Source: Hevea brasiliensis
Taxonomy: Eukaryota > Streptophyta > Magnoliopsida > Malpighiales > Euphorbiaceae
Assembly (NCBI RefSeq): GCF_030052815.1
Contig: NC_079496.1
Span: 40,015,593-40,079,592, forward strand
Reading direction: 5' to 3'
Length of the DNA: 64,000 nucleotides
Each line of letters begins with the position of its first letter. Position 1 is the first letter of the stretch. The notes beneath the pieces were generated by a model that saw nothing but the letters and a program-made list of their open reading frames with translations, searched no databases and was not told where the DNA came from. The translations under genes were made by a program, and so were the position numbers. Positions 21,205 through 34,533 of the stretch are shown in pieces.

Positions 21205-24200
21205 TGTAACACCCCTAAGTTCGGTAGTGCGTTCTACTGTTCCGGTGATCAGTGTTGTCCGGACAACTAGGATGCCTAGAACTACACTCCAATATGAGTG
21301 AGGAGACATAAAATAACGAAATACAAGAAAAGAAAATACAAGAAAAACAAAGGAAAATTAATAGCAAAGAAATGTAATCAAGTTAAGCGAGCCGAGAACC
21401 CTAGCGATGGGTGACCGCACCGGGAAGTCACGGCGTGGACCGTTGACTAGCCCTGGACTGCGGGGAACCATGGAAAACATTTTTAGGACTTAAATAGACC
21501 CTTATTGAAGAATAAATCTCATTAGAAAGATCAAAGAAAAATTAAATAATTATTACAAAGAAAAGTGAGAAATCGCAAAACAGACAAAACCCGGTGTTAC
21601 CGAAAAATCGGGAATGCAACCCGAACAGGGGCATTATGGTCATTTGACATCCCGAATTGTCTTCTGACCTAAATGTCCATTAAAAATAAATAATATTACA
21701 CTTAGAAAATAAAATGAAAAATTAATTTGGGGGTAACTAATACAAATAGCCAAAAGTGGAGTGAAAAAGGTGTAAATAACACATTTAACTTATTATATGA
21801 TTTAATAAGTGTGAGTGGGCCACTAAAGGAATAAACTAAGTTAAATGGGGCATGTGTACACCAAATATGCAATCTGCAAATTCATTTCTTCAAAGTTCCT
21901 CAACGATGCCGATTTGAGAAGAAAGAAGAACTCCATTGCCGTTTCACTTGGAGCTTGATCCATCCCTCCATTTCATCTCCAATCACTTAGATTGCTTCAT
22001 TAAAGATTGTCTACACATCATAAGGAAGAGCTTGATACCAAAATCAAGAAGTTTAATCAAGGTTTAGTAAGTTCCAACCATAGGTAAGTTTACATTTTTG
22101 AATATTGCTTTGTTAAACTTTGTGTACATGTTATGGGTGTTGGATTTGTGAAGAAAATTTTCAAGTTTGAGGAGTTATTGATATGTCCATTTTGGACAGC
22201 CATGGAATTATGTATTTAATGATTTATTATTACATATATTTGATGTAAATTCATGTTGAGTAGAGGGATTTAATATCCTAGTAAGTTATTTCCATGAAAA
22301 TGTGGTGATTGTGCACTTAAATTGGAGATTGACGAATTGTGGGACACTTTGGCATTGTAGAACATTTCGGCAGCCTTGGGACACTTTGATAAATGTATGA
22401 GTTCATGAAGGTATTGGCAGAATATTGACATTGAGGATTGATGGATATATATATAGATTGGTTTTTAAAGTGTATGTAAGAATGAGTAATGTTTAGGTGT
22501 ATATGTGATTGTACTTAGACTTTGTAAATTTGAGTTTTAATTGGTGTATTGAGGATAATTGTAATCTGCCCAAAGTGACTTTAAAGTGAAGAGGTATGTG
22601 GTTTTGGTAATGTACCAAAACAGAATTGGTAAGGGAAGTGGACATATAGCAATTAAATGTGTAATGGATACATGTATAAGTAAGGTAATTAAGGGCAGTA
22701 TGCATTTTAGCCTATAACTTTAAATGTGTAACCTCAATTGGTATGAGACCAATTGGAGGTGAAACTAGGCACAAAATGTGCCAACTTTGATTAAGAAAGC
22801 ATACCAAAATTCTACTTGCAAGGTGACATAAAAAAATCACCAATTCGGATTAGGTGCAATTGAAACCTGAAAACTGACCAATTGGGCAGCAGTTAGTGTT
22901 TAGGCCATAACTCACTCAAAATAGGTCCAATTGACCTGAAATTTTAACCATGAATAGTTAAGATCCATACCTACATATCTTATGCAGACACCAAAGCCCA
23001 GAAATGACCATAAGCAAGTCAAACAGCTTGCACAATTTCAGGTCCAAAAACTGGCCGAACCAAAGTTGACCAAATTGACCTAATTTGATGCCATTTGACC
23101 AGCAATAGTATAATGACCATAACTTGGTCTACTTAACTCAGAATGACCTAAAATTTTGCCCCGCATTCCATAAGACATAGATCTACAAGTTTGTAGTTTT
23201 AACTGAAACCCAAAAACCGAGGAAACTAGGTCGTCCGGCTAGGTCAAACTAGTATCCCGGAGTCCAGCAAGTTGCATTAAAATGCACTAAACAAGGAAAT
23301 GAGTTTGGTAAAACGTACCAACCCTAAAACCCTATCGAATGTGACATATTAGTAACGTTAAAACCTAATTTACCTAGAACGCATCGAGGGTCGGTATGTT
23401 AGGTGATTAAGCAAATAATAGCTTTCAGTGAATTATTTGTCAAACATTATCGATAGAGACAGTTTAATTTAGTACTGAAGCACTTCAAATTGTGTTTCTC
23501 AGTTAGCAAAGACTCAGGAAAAGGGAAGGAAACACTGAGTCTAGACCAGGAGACAGTCATCAGAGGTTTGTGCACAACTAGTTTTCAACTGATTTTGCTC
23601 TGAATAATATTTCATATGATTAATTGTATGTTATTGTTTTAAGTTGTGTTTGTGCACAACTAGTTTTTAACTAATTTTGTTTGAATATTTCATATGATTA
23701 AATGGCATATTTTTCTTATGTATTATGTTTAACAAGCATTGGATTTAATTCAATGATTATTGAAATTGTTATAGTATGTATGAATTTAGCTTTGTGAAAT
23801 GGTATTTCCACAAGTATTAAGCATTGTTATAGATTAAATAAATTATGTTTTGGAAAATTGTGATAGAACATGTTTTGAATTGTGATGGTAATTTTCATGG
23901 AAAAATGCAAATTTATGATTTGAATTGTGATGAGCATAAAAAATTATTGGATACTGGAATTGAATTTGAATCGAATTATATTGTGATTTATGCTCACTAA
24001 AAGGATCGTAATATTGTTTTATATCTCACTATAGATGCTTGACTAGGTGATTACCCGTCTCTCTCATTTGTTGAGAAGACAATGGAGTTAGTTGTGTTTT
24101 GATTACCATGGTACGTGCACAGGCTTAGATTTTCCTCTAATTTGAGGTTAATCTAAGTTTATTTTATCGTTATGGCCCTTGCGGAAGATTTATTATTGTG

Positions 24201-24807
24201 ATGGTACTGTGCACGATGATTCGACCTCCCCGACCATAGGGAGTTAGAATCTGATTCGACCTCCCCGACCATAGGGAGTTAGAATCACATCGAAGATGGC
24301 CCTATCGGATTATTGTTGTATAGTTAGTGAGATAAAGAATGATTTGTGAGATACAGCATGGTTTTTTAGCTACAGCATGGTTTTTGAGATACAATATGGT
24401 TTTGAGATAAAGATTGATTTTTGAGATACATAATGATTTTTGAGATACTGAATGGCTTTTGAATGGTAAAGAATTGTGATTTCAATTATGGTTTATGTAT
24501 AATTGATTTTGTTGGAATTACTTAAATGGTTAGTCATGATTTGATAAATTGAATTTTGTGATCAAAGTCATTTATACAAATGATTTACATTATTGGCAAT
24601 GAATATTTTGAGTTTTGGAATTTAATGAGTATTCAGATTTCCAAATTATTTACTGTAAATTTTATCAATGTATATTGTACTATGTTTTAAATTATAGTTG
24701 TGCACCACTGAGTTCACCACTCAGCGATAGCTTTGTATGCTGTCGCAGGTAAGACGAGCATAGAGCAGTGAGTAAGTTTCCTTGAAGACACTTTCAGATC
24801 AGCTCCA

Positions 24808-27800
24808 TGTAACACCCCTAAGTTCGGTAGTGCGTTCTGCTGCTCCGGTGACCAGTGTTGTCCGGACAGCTAGGATGCCTAGAACTACACTTCAATATGA
24901 GTGATGAGACATAAAATAATGAAATACAAGAAAAGAAAATACAAGAAAAACAAAGGAAAAATAATAGCAAAGAAATGTAACCAAGTTAAGCGAGCCGAGA
25001 ACCCTAGCGATGGGTGACCGCACCAGGAAGTCACGGCGTGGACTGTTGACTAGCCCTGGACTGCGGGGAACCCTAGAAAATATTTTTAGGACTTAAAGAG
25101 ACATCAATTGAAGTAGGAATATCATTAGAAATATCAAAGAAAAATTAAATAATTAGTACAAAGAAAAGGGAGAAATCGAAAAACAGACAAAACCCGGTGT
25201 TACCGAAAAATCAGGAATGCAACCCGAACAGGGGCATTATGGTCATTTGACATCCCGAATTGTCTTTTGACCTAAAAGTTCATTAAAAATAAATAATATT
25301 ACACTTAGAAAATAAAATGAAAAATTAATTTGGTGGTACCTAAAGTAAATAACAAGAATTAAGGGTTTAATGTGGAATAAGTGGGAATTTAACTTATAAT
25401 ATGATTATTTGTGTGAGTGGGCCACTAATGAATAAACTAAACATAAAATGGGGCAGATGTAAGTCCACTATACCAGCTGAATACTTCATCTTCTCTATTT
25501 CCCTTAACCTAGCTGAATTGAAGGAAATGAAAACCACCATTGCCGTTTTTGCATGAGCTTGATCCACTCCTCCATTTCAACTCCAATCACTTAGATAGCT
25601 TCATAAAAATTTGTCTACACATCATAAGGGAGAGCTTGATACCAAAATCAAGAAGTTTAATCAAGGTTTAGCAAGTTCCAACCATAGGTAAGTTTACATT
25701 TTTTGAATATTGTTTTGTTAAACTTTGTGTACATGTTATGGGTGTTGGATTTGTGAAGAAAATTTTCAAGTTTGAGGAGTTATTGATATGTTCATTTTGG
25801 ACAACCATGGAGTTATGTATTTAAGGAAATATTTATACATATATTTGATGAGAAATGATGTTGATTAGGGTGATTTAATATCCTAGTAAATTATTCCACA
25901 TGTATATGGTGATTGTGCACTTGGAATGGAAATTGATGAATTGTAGGACACTTTGGCATGGTAAAGATTTTCGGCAGTCTTGGGACTCTTGGATAAATGT
26001 ATGTGTTTATGAAGGTATTGGCAGAATATTGACATTGAGGATTGATGGATATGTATATAGAGTGATTGTGTAAAGTGTATGTAAGAATTAGTAATGTTTA
26101 GGTTTATATGTGATTGTACTTATACTTTGTAAATTTGAGTTTTAATTGGTGTATTGAGGATAATTGTAATCTGCCCAAAGTGACTTTAAAGTGAAGTGGT
26201 ATATGGTTTTGGTAATGTACCAAAACAGAATTGGTAAGGGAAGTGAACATATAGTAAGGTAAATGTGTCATTGATGTATGTTTAAGCAAGGTAATTAAGG
26301 GCAGTATGCATTTTAGCCTATAACTTTAAATGTGTAACCTCAATTGGTATGAGACCAATTGGAGGTAAAACTAGGCACAAAATGTGCCAACTTTCATTGA
26401 GAAAGCATACCAAAATTCTGCTTGCAAGATGATATGAAAAATGACCAATTCGGATTAGGTGCAATTGAGACCTAAAAATTGACCAATTGGGCAGCAGTTA
26501 GTGTTTAGGCCATAACTCACTCAAAACAGGTCCAATTGACCTGAAATTTTAACCACGAATAGTTAAGACCCATACCTACAAGTCTTATGAAGACACCAAA
26601 GCCCAGAAATGACCAGAAGTAAGTCAAAAAGCTTGTACAAGTTCGGGTCCAAAAACTGGCCGAACCAGAGTTGACCAAATTGACCTAAAATTGACCTAAT
26701 TTGATGCCATTTGACCAGCAATAGTATAATGACCATAACTTGGTCTACTTAACTCAGAATGACCTAAAATTTTGCCCCGCATTCCATAAGACATAGATCT
26801 ACAAGTTTGTAGTTTTAACCGAAACTCGAAAACTGAGGGAACTAGGTCGTCCGGCTAGGTCAAACTAGTATCCCGGAATCCAGCAAGTTGCATTAAAATG
26901 CACTAAACAAGGAAATGAGTTTGGTAAAACGTACCAACCCTAAAACCCTATCGAATGTGACATATTAATGACACTAAAACCTAATTTATCTAAAACGCAT
27001 AGAGGGTCGGTATATTAGGTGATTGAGCAAATAATAGCCTTCAGTGAATTACTTATCGAACATTATCGTTAGAGACAGTTTAATTTAGTACTGAAACACT
27101 TCAAATTGTGTTTCTCAGTTACCAAAGACTCAGGAAAAGGGAAGGAAACACTCAGTCCAGACCGAGAGACAGTTATCAAAGGTTTGTGCACAACAGCTAT
27201 TTCTTTTGAATTATTTTCAATTGAAATAAATTATGACTATTTGCATATTATTGTTTTAAGTTGTGAAATTGTGAAAAATGGTTTGAATGATATTTGATGG
27301 ATACTTATTGATGGAAAAGCACTGTAATTGGTTTGAAACCACAGCTATCATGTACATTGATTGTATTCCTCGCTAGCTTGTCTAGTGGGATGAATTGAAT
27401 TCCCTCTCTGGCTGAAGTGTTGAGGTGTGTGCCTGTTGAGGACGAATAGAATGAGTACTCATATTTTTGCTAGCTAGCTATGTTATTCCTCATTAGTCAT
27501 TGACTTTTGGGAAGAATTGAATACCTCATTAGCCATCGGCTTTTGGGATGAATTGAACTTGGGAACATGATTAAAGCTGTGTGTGATTTATTGATGCATA
27601 TTGTAAGATTGTAAAATGAGTTTAAATTCTTATTGACATTCACTGTCTTTTGAATTTAGCTATGTTTTGATTATTGAGATTTATTATAATATTGTGTTAA
27701 ATTCCTTATGACATTATTGTCTGGAATTTAACTATAGTTTTAAGTATCCACTATTTACATGACTTATGAATTGTGATTTAAATTGTATTTGGTTAATGTT

Positions 27801-28451
27801 GTGCACCACTGAGACATTGTCTCAGCGATAGCTTTTTATTGCTGTCGTAGGTAGACAGACAGACAGGGCAGCAGACTAGGCTGCTAGTACCTCCAGCGAG
27901 AGACTACCGGGTATAATGAGTATACCAATATTTTGTATTTTGTAATGTAATGTATGTTCACTGTTTGTACATATTGTTATTGGTTTTGAGCAGTTGTAAA
28001 TAAAAATTGTACATTGAAGTTGTAAAATAATTATGAGTTATTTTGGCTTGTAAAAATTATATTATATTTCTTTTATCTCAGTCTTTGAAAAATCACTATG
28101 GATTTGAGTTGAGAAATGTGTTGTGTTGAGAAATATGTTAGAGTTGAGATTTGGAAATCTATTGAAGTGCTTTTTTCCAGGTTTTCTAAAGAACTGTTTT
28201 ATCCAAAATACAGATGGCACTCTGCCAAAATTTTTACAGAAACTCCAAACAATTCAAATGTGTTAGTTCTATCACTTCAGTTCAAAAAGGTTTTTAACAC
28301 CTGTAAATAGTGCTCACCACTGTAAAAGAAGTAAGAAAAGTTTTTAAAATCCCTTGTAGTGTATTTAATGGATTATCAGTAGACGGAGTTGGTAATTCAT
28401 TAGGTATACTACGGGATCATGTTATGCCTTACAGAGGGGTAGGGTGTGACA
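24808..28451 (+). mobile_element. A3: solo LTR of a family-A sublineage
   Basis: 3644 bp, TGTAACACCCC to GGGTGTGACA, perfect target duplication CTCCA (24803-24807, 28452-28456). No interior, so it is the product of recombination between its two LTRs. Both ends match A2, but about 27196-27797 is unrelated to A2 and has its own pair of direct repeats containing CTTTTGGGA and GAATTGAA (about 27488-27556). The hairpin beyond it (27809-27848) is kept. Confidence 0.93.
27809..27848 (+). promoter_or_regulatory. A-family LTR stem-loop pair (A3)
   Basis: CTGAGAC, 3-nt loop, GTCTCAG (7-bp stem), then GCGATAGC, 8-nt loop, GCTGTCGT. Base changes compared with A2 keep the helices, and the first helix is longer here. 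Confidence 0.55.
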
Positions 28452-28996
28452 CTCCAGGAATATTATAGGTATACCCATGTACATAGGTCTGATGTATGCA
28501 TGTAATAATATGTATGTAAATTATTTGAGCAGTTGTAAATTAAAATTGTACATTGAAGTTGTAAAGTGAATTATGAGTTATTTTGACTTGTAAAATTTGT
28601 ATTATATTTCTTTTATCACATCCTTTGAAAATACTGAAAAATTTTTGTGGATTGAGTTGAGAAAAATATTGTGTTGAATTTTGTTGGAGTTGAGATTGAG
28701 AAAAATATTGAAGTGCTTTTTACAGGTTTTCTGAAGAACTATTTTATCCAAAATACAGATGGCACTCTGCCAAAATTTTTACAGAAATTCCAAATAAGTC
28801 AAATGTGTTAGTTCTATCACTTCAGTTCATAAAAGTTTTTAACACCTGTAAATAGTGCTCACCACTGTGAAAGAAGTACGAAAAGTTTTTAAAATCCCTT
28901 GTAGTGTATTTAATGGGTTATCAGTAGACGGAGTTGATAATTCATTAGGTATAATACGGGATCATGTCATGCCTTACAGAGGGGTAGGGTGTGACA

Positions 28997-29907
28997 GATC
29001 ATCTCCATGATCTACTTCTTCATGAGTAGACAACTCTTGTTCTTCTTCATGAAGAAAACCATATCTCACTAGTGGATGAGATACCCTGGTTGTTCTACGA
29101 GGAAAAGCTGTAGATGTTTCATCAACGGGTATAGGTTGACTAGATAGATCTATATCCATCTGATCTGTTGGTTGGTCAGAATTCTCTAATTCTAACTCTA
29201 TTTGCCTTCCTTTGCCTCCTTCTTGAACAAACTGTTGTTCAAGAAATGTGGCATCTCTACTTATCACAACCTTTTGTGAAGTAGGCAAATAAAAATAATA
29301 TCCAAAACTATCTTTTGGATATCCAACAAATCGACCTTTTTTCTGATCTGGTCTCCAATTTATCAGTGTTTAGCTTTTTGATATAAGCTGGACAACGCCA
29401 AATCTTAACATGCTTAAGACTTGGTTTTCTTCCATGCCATATCTCATAAGGTGTGGAAGAAACTGATTTTGATGGAATCCTATTCAGAATATACAAAGCT
29501 GATTCTAATGCAAATCCCCAAAAGAAGATTGGCATATCAGTATAGCTCATCATACTACGTACCATATCCAATAGGGTACGATTTCTCCTTTCAGATACAC
29601 CATTCAGCTATGGTGTTCCTGGAGGAGTCAGCTAAGAAACAATGCCATGCTCTCTCAAGTATTCATCAAATTCAGTACTCAAATATTCACCTCCACGATC
29701 TGATCGAAGAGCTTTAACACTCTTTCCTGTTTGATTTTCTACTTCAGATTTAAATTCTTTGAACTTTTCAAAAGATTCATGTTTGTATTTCATCAAATAC
29801 AAATACCCAAACCTTGATTTATCATCAGTAAAGGTAATAAAATAATGAAAACCCCCTCTAGCCATTTCTTTAAATGGATCACATACATCACTATGTATTA
29901 GCTCCAA
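28997..29907 (-). pseudogene. pol: K1 integrase (broken)
   Basis: Copia integrase inserts cDNA. Read leftwards: LIHSDVCDPF and FITFTDDKSRFGYLYL (first catalytic Asp region), ALRSDRGGEYLSTEFDEYL (second), DMVRSMMSYTDMPIFFWGFALE, LNRIPSKSV, PYEIWHGRKPSLKHVKIW, then the C-terminal VVISRDATFLEQQF and a variable acidic linker. In-frame stops replace Gln after GIVS and in GTPQLNG, and an extra T in a poly-T run near 29341 shifts the frame. The sequence is cut at 28996/28997 by A2; the missing continuation into RT is the deleted 0.5 kb. Confidence 0.92.
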
Positions 29908-29931
29908 AATATTTTCAGCTCTTAGCCCTTG

Positions 29932-30657
29932 TCAAACAAAGGGTGATCTAGTCATTTGCCACAGGCAAGATTCACAAGTTGGAGTAGGCTCAGAGCCCAA
30001 TGAGGATAGAATCCCCATTTTCTCCAGTTTTGCAATCCTATCTTCTACAACATGACATAACCTTAAGTGCCAAATATATTTTGAACATGAGTTGGTTTTC
30101 ACCATGGCATTGCATTCTTTTAGATCACTTGCATTCAATTTGTGTTTGTCACTATTATCCAAATAATAAAGACCATCATTCATATAACCCGAACCAACAT
30201 ATTTATTTCCAAAATAAATATTGCAAACATCATCTGTGAACTGAAATTCATAGCCATTTCTAGTCAAACTAGATATAGAAATGATGTTCTTAAAAGCATC
30301 AGGTACATATAAAAAATTATCTAAACACAAAACATGTCCAAACATATAAAAAGATTTAGATCCTATGGCTAAAGCTTCAACAGTTGAACCATTGCCAATC
30401 CAGACTCTAATATCTTGAGAACGCAAGCTCCTACTGTTTGCTAGTTCCTACATATCATTAGAAATGTGAGAACTGGCACCAGTATCTAAAACCCAAGCTG
30501 TAGATGAACTATGAGTATCATCAGAATCTAAATAACAAGATATGGACATACCTTCTGAAGGTGTATCCTTCTTGTCCTTCAGAGAAGCAAGATACTCAGG
30601 CGGTTCCTTTCTAGTGCCCATCCTGCTGGCGGTGGAAACACTTTCCTTTGCCTCCAT
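29932..30657 (-). pseudogene. pol: K1 protease and gag-pre-integrase
   Basis: Aspartic protease matures the polyprotein: TAWVLDTGASSHIS carries the DTGA active site (about 30460-30500). Stop TAG at 30448-30450 stands for the expected Gln after SNDM. Then IRVWIGNGSTVEAL, LDNFLYVPDAFKNIISISSL, and the zinc-binding N-terminus of integrase: WHLRLCHVVEDRIAKLEKMG and TCESCL (HHCC). A TGA at 29932-29934 replaces Gly after SPFV. K1 is the only Copia copy here that keeps a protease; K2 lost it from both modules. Confidence 0.9.
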
Positions 30658-30806
30658 CAGCTTTAGTCTTCCTTTTCTGTTTAGCTATTTTCTTGGAAGG
30701 ACCAGAAATCTGAGGTTTCTTTTTCTTATTGCCCTTCTTCTTGTTGGACTTTCCAGCAGAAGACGATGCAACCAAAGCTACCTCTTTTCCTTTATTGCCT
30801 GGCATA
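30658..30806 (-). pseudogene. gag: K1 gag C-terminal end
   Basis: Basic stretch NKGKEVALVASSSAGKSNKK, lysine-rich tract and a damaged zinc knuckle GKGKCFHRQQ (expected second Cys changed to Arg). Cut by K2 at 30807; the gag N-terminal part resumes at 43281. Confidence 0.85.
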
Positions 30807-32910
30807 TGAAGGAACGGAAGTGTGAAAAACACAAGATTATACCATTGAATTCAAAAAAATTTCGCCTAGGGTCACATGCACCATGCAAGATTTATTTTTA
30901 TCTATTTGATTTCAATAATAAACAACATATTAAAACTCTTTTAATATGTTTTTGGATCTGTGTTTGCCATTTAAGATTTTAAAATTAATCAGATTAATTT
31001 TAGAACCCTAGATTAAATCAAGAACGATTACACTAACCTCTTGATGCACTGCAGCGTATCTGCGCCTTTGAGATTCGTCTTCAAGACACCAAATGTTGTC
31101 CCTCTAGCTTGTCCACACCAAGAACACCTATGGCAGCCCTTGAACAGCCTCTAAAGCTTTTTCTATTAATTAGAAATTCAAGTTTTGCCTTTTAAGAGAT
31201 TAGAGATGTAAACAGGACACTAGAAACAATTTCTAGTGTTCTTAATTCAAGAGATTGATGGCTAATCTCTTTGAATTGATGAGAGATGAAGAGAAATAGC
31301 TGGAGAGGCTCAAAGTGGCGTGACAAATGAGAGGAGAGGCTGCTGGTTATTTTTTCTTTTCATAACCACACTTAAATAGCTAGGTTAACACATTAAACCC
31401 TAGCCACATGTCACCTTTTGATTAGCTCTAGGTTTAAGTGACCCAATCACATTGTGCCAAGTGTCAAACCTATATTTAATCTTGATTTTAATCATCTTAC
31501 ATGATTAAAAAACATTTGGCAAGCTTATGTGTAATCCCATGTGTCACCATCTCATGGTACCACGTGTCACACTGTGAAATGACCAAAATGCCCCTGTGTC
31601 TTAATTTTGAGTTCTTAACCCAAAATAATTATTTTCTTCTTCTTATTAATTTATATCAAATATAGATTAATTAATTAATCTCTATTAATTAATTTCTCAT
31701 CAATTAAATTCATATTTAAACACTTTAAATATAAATTTAATTTATACTACACATCCAATAATCTAGATTTGGTTTCAAGTCAAGCTAGGGACTTTGCAAT
31801 TTAATTGCAAATCAAACCTATTTAATTAATCAATTAAACTCTTTAATTAATTAATTAAATCATATTTAAATAGGTGATAACTTGTGTATGTGTGTGACTT
31901 ACTAGGCTCATCACTAATTGGCAATGAGACATGATATCAACTCTTAATATCATCAGAACTCTTTCTTACCATAAATGATTTCTCTAAATCATTTTATGAA
32001 CCTCATAAACCATGGTTAACACCTAGCATAGCATGCCATGGCCACCCAATTAGTAATAAGAATTACCTTAAATGAACCTATAATCATATGTTACCATGCA
32101 CTAGAATCTCTCTCACATAAAAATCCCAACTCAAGCCGGAGTCATGGTTTATGTCAAACTCCTTTTGCTATGAATATTATGTTCTCTTTTAATTCCAGTT
32201 CTTGATTAAAAGATTTTTCTCATCGAAACTCTTTCTCAATAAATCTATCTGTCTGCCAGAACTTGAAACATCAAGAACAATTAAATGAACATAGGATTTT
32301 ATCTCTATTTACTTAGAGGAACAGATTCCATCTTGATCAGCACCTACCTCCATATATAACTAGCAAGAGCCAACACATGCCCATATACCCATACATAGTA
32401 CAAGTATGAAAGCAGTATCAAACTCAAACTATCTATATAGAAAATAACTGTGCTATCTCAGGTCTAAAGATTATATGCACTAATATGATTTATGACAAAA
32501 CATTGACAGGAGTAAACTCCATGTGCTTGTCATAAGTGTCACTGGTTCGGCCTACTTATCATTTATAAGTGCCTATCATGTTTGTTATATGGCATGAGAC
32601 TCACCATTCCATCTTATTTATATCTCATATAAATAACTTGGGAACAAACATGAATACAATCTTTCTGGATAAGTCATGTCCTTATTATGAAGTATCCTCG
32701 ATTGCGAACCTATTTATGATACTTTGTGCTAGAAATATTATCACTCATATTCTTAACAACTTAAGAATAATATTTCTAACAAAATATCAATGGACCTTTT
32801 CTATTACACATAAATATATTATGTAAACGGAAAAGTGGAAATGCCTTTTATTAATAAAATTATGTACAAGATACATACTAAATTATATACTCTAGGGCAT
32901 ACTACTAACA
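30807..32910 (-). repeat. K2 3' LTR
   Basis: 2104 bp, sense start TGTTAGTAGTATGCCC at 32910 and end TTCCTTCA at 30807. G-box core near 31560 (GGTACCACGTGTC on plus) and TATA-like site near 31375 kept. No gene. Confidence 0.95.
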
Positions 32911-32922
32911 ATCTCCCACTAG
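32911..32922 (-). other. K2 polypurine tract
   Basis: Purine run (sense AGTGGGAGAT) against the 3' LTR, as in K1. Confidence 0.8.
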
Positions 32923-32980
32923 CACTAGAGCCATTCATTACAATATCTTAGACCTATCTTCTCAAGATGTCGGTCTAACT

Positions 32981-34530
32981 GAGTCTGTGACATAGGCTTA
33001 GTGAATGGATCAGCTAGATTTTCAGCTGATGCTATTTTCTGCATGGCTACATCGCCTCGCCCAACTATTTCTCTGATAATGTGGTAGCGCCTTTTCTATG
33101 TGTTTGGGTTTCAGGTGAGACCTTGGTTCCTTAGCCTGTATGACTGCTCCATTATTGTCATAGTGTAGTGGAACTGCTGACTCAATGGAAGGAACTACTG
33201 TAAGTTCTGTCACGAACTTCTTTATCCAAACAGCTTCTTTTGCAAAGATCTCGATGCAAAGAATATACTCACCTCGATGAGTGGAATCTGCAATGCTCTA
33301 TTTGGAACTCTTCCAACCGATCGCACCTCCATTACAAATGAACACATATCCAGAGGTAGACTTTCTATCATCGATATCTGATTGGAAGTCAGAATCAGTA
33401 TAACCATCTAATTGCAAGTCTCCACCTCCATGAATCAAGAATAAATCCTTAGTTCTTCTCAAGTACTTAAGGATATTCTTGATCGCTATCGATGTTCTAA
33501 ACTCGATTGGATTAATACCGCTAGTCAAACTAACAAAGATATTCGATATCCGCCTAGTACACAACATTGCATACATTAAACTTCCAATAGCCGAAGCATA
33601 TGGAATCCTAGCCATCTTATCTCTTTCTTCGGGTGTCTTTGGAGACATCTCTTTAGAAAGATGGATACCATGTCTCACTGGTAACAATCCTCTCTTGGAA
33701 TCAAGCATGTTAAACCTTTTTAACACCTTTTCCAAGTATAGACTTTGGGATAAACCTATTATTCTTTTCGCTCTATCTCTATAGATGCAAATCCCAAGAA
33801 TATAGGTTGCCTCCCCTAAGTCTTTCATGGAGAATGTATTTGACAACCATACCTTTATAGTTGTCAACATACCTGTGTCATTACCTATCAACAGTATGTC
33901 ATCCACATATAAGACAAGGAAAGTGATAGCTCAGTCACTAACCTTCTTATATACACATGGCTCATCCTCATTTTTGATAAAACCAAAGGATTTAATGGCT
34001 TCATCAAAACGGATGTTCCAACTCCTTGAAGCTTGTTTCAACCCATAAATGGATCGCTTTAGCTTGCATACCTTGGAACCATCTTGGGATTCAAATCCCC
34101 TAGGTTGTTCCATGAAAATGTTTTCTTCAATGTATCCATTGAGAAAAGCTGTTTTGACATCCATCTGCCAAATCTCATAATCATAGTATGCAGCTATTGC
34201 TAATAAAATCCTAATTGATTTAAGCATGGCAACAGGTGAGAAAGTCTCCTCATAGTCTATTCCTTGCCTTTGGCGAAACCCTTTCGCTACTAGCCTTGCC
34301 TTATAGGTCTCTACCTTTCCATCAGAACCAATTTTCTTCTTGAAAACCCATTTGTTCCCTATAGGTACAATACCTTCAGGTGGGTCAACAAGATCCCAAA
34401 CTTGATACTTATACATGGAATCAATATCGGATTTCATAGCATCAATCCATTTTGAAGAGTCTATATCTGATATAGCTTCTTCAGAGGTAAGTGGATCATC
34501 TCCATGATCTACTTCTTCATGAGTAGACAA
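32981..34530 (-). pseudogene. pol: K2 downstream module: RT and RNase H
   Basis: RT N-part 33931-34530: KWIDAMKSDIDSMYKYQVWD, GNKWVFKKKIG, TYKARLVAKGFRQRQGIDYE, MDVKTAFLNGYIEENIFMEQ, SIYGLKQASRSW. An in-frame TGA (33931-33933) separates it from MDDILLIGND and the RT C-part (33298-33906), which runs on into RNase [13 protein letters not shown] and [16 protein letters not shown]. The rest of RNase H is scrambled by indels around 33241-33300 and 33525-33545, where CAGC motifs of other copies read CAAAG. The normal stop TAG seen in K1 reads CAG, extending the frame. Non-functional as written. Confidence 0.9.
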
Positions 34531-34533
34531 CTA

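Larger units (their letters stand above)
14698..28996 (+). mobile_element. A2: second non-autonomous Gypsy element of family A
   Basis: Plus strand: 5' LTR 14698-18191 (its first ~0.65 kb missing), primer site, gag remnant, degenerate integrase, polypurine tract, 3' LTR 21205-28996 interrupted by solo LTR A3. It has the same gag-without-capsid and duplicated integrase layout as A1. At the left the K1 RT frame breaks at 14697; the LTR begins inside and about 514 bp of K1 (equivalent of 33980-34493 in K2) are gone, so a deletion removed both after insertion. Hence no left target duplication; the right flank reads GATCA. Confidence 0.93.
21205..28996 (+). repeat. A2 3' LTR, split by A3
   Basis: Segments 21205-24807 and 28457-28996 form one LTR of about 4.14 kb. 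It contains the stem-loop near 24709-24748 and the 35-bp repeat near 24219-24288. A3 entered 59 bp downstream of the hairpin end. The right end GGGTGTGACA at 28996 meets K1 integrase sequence. Confidence 0.93.

Noticed and set aside
27106..27297. Possible host exon in the unique block of A3
   Set aside because: 63 codons, no domain, inside an LTR with clear ends and target duplication.
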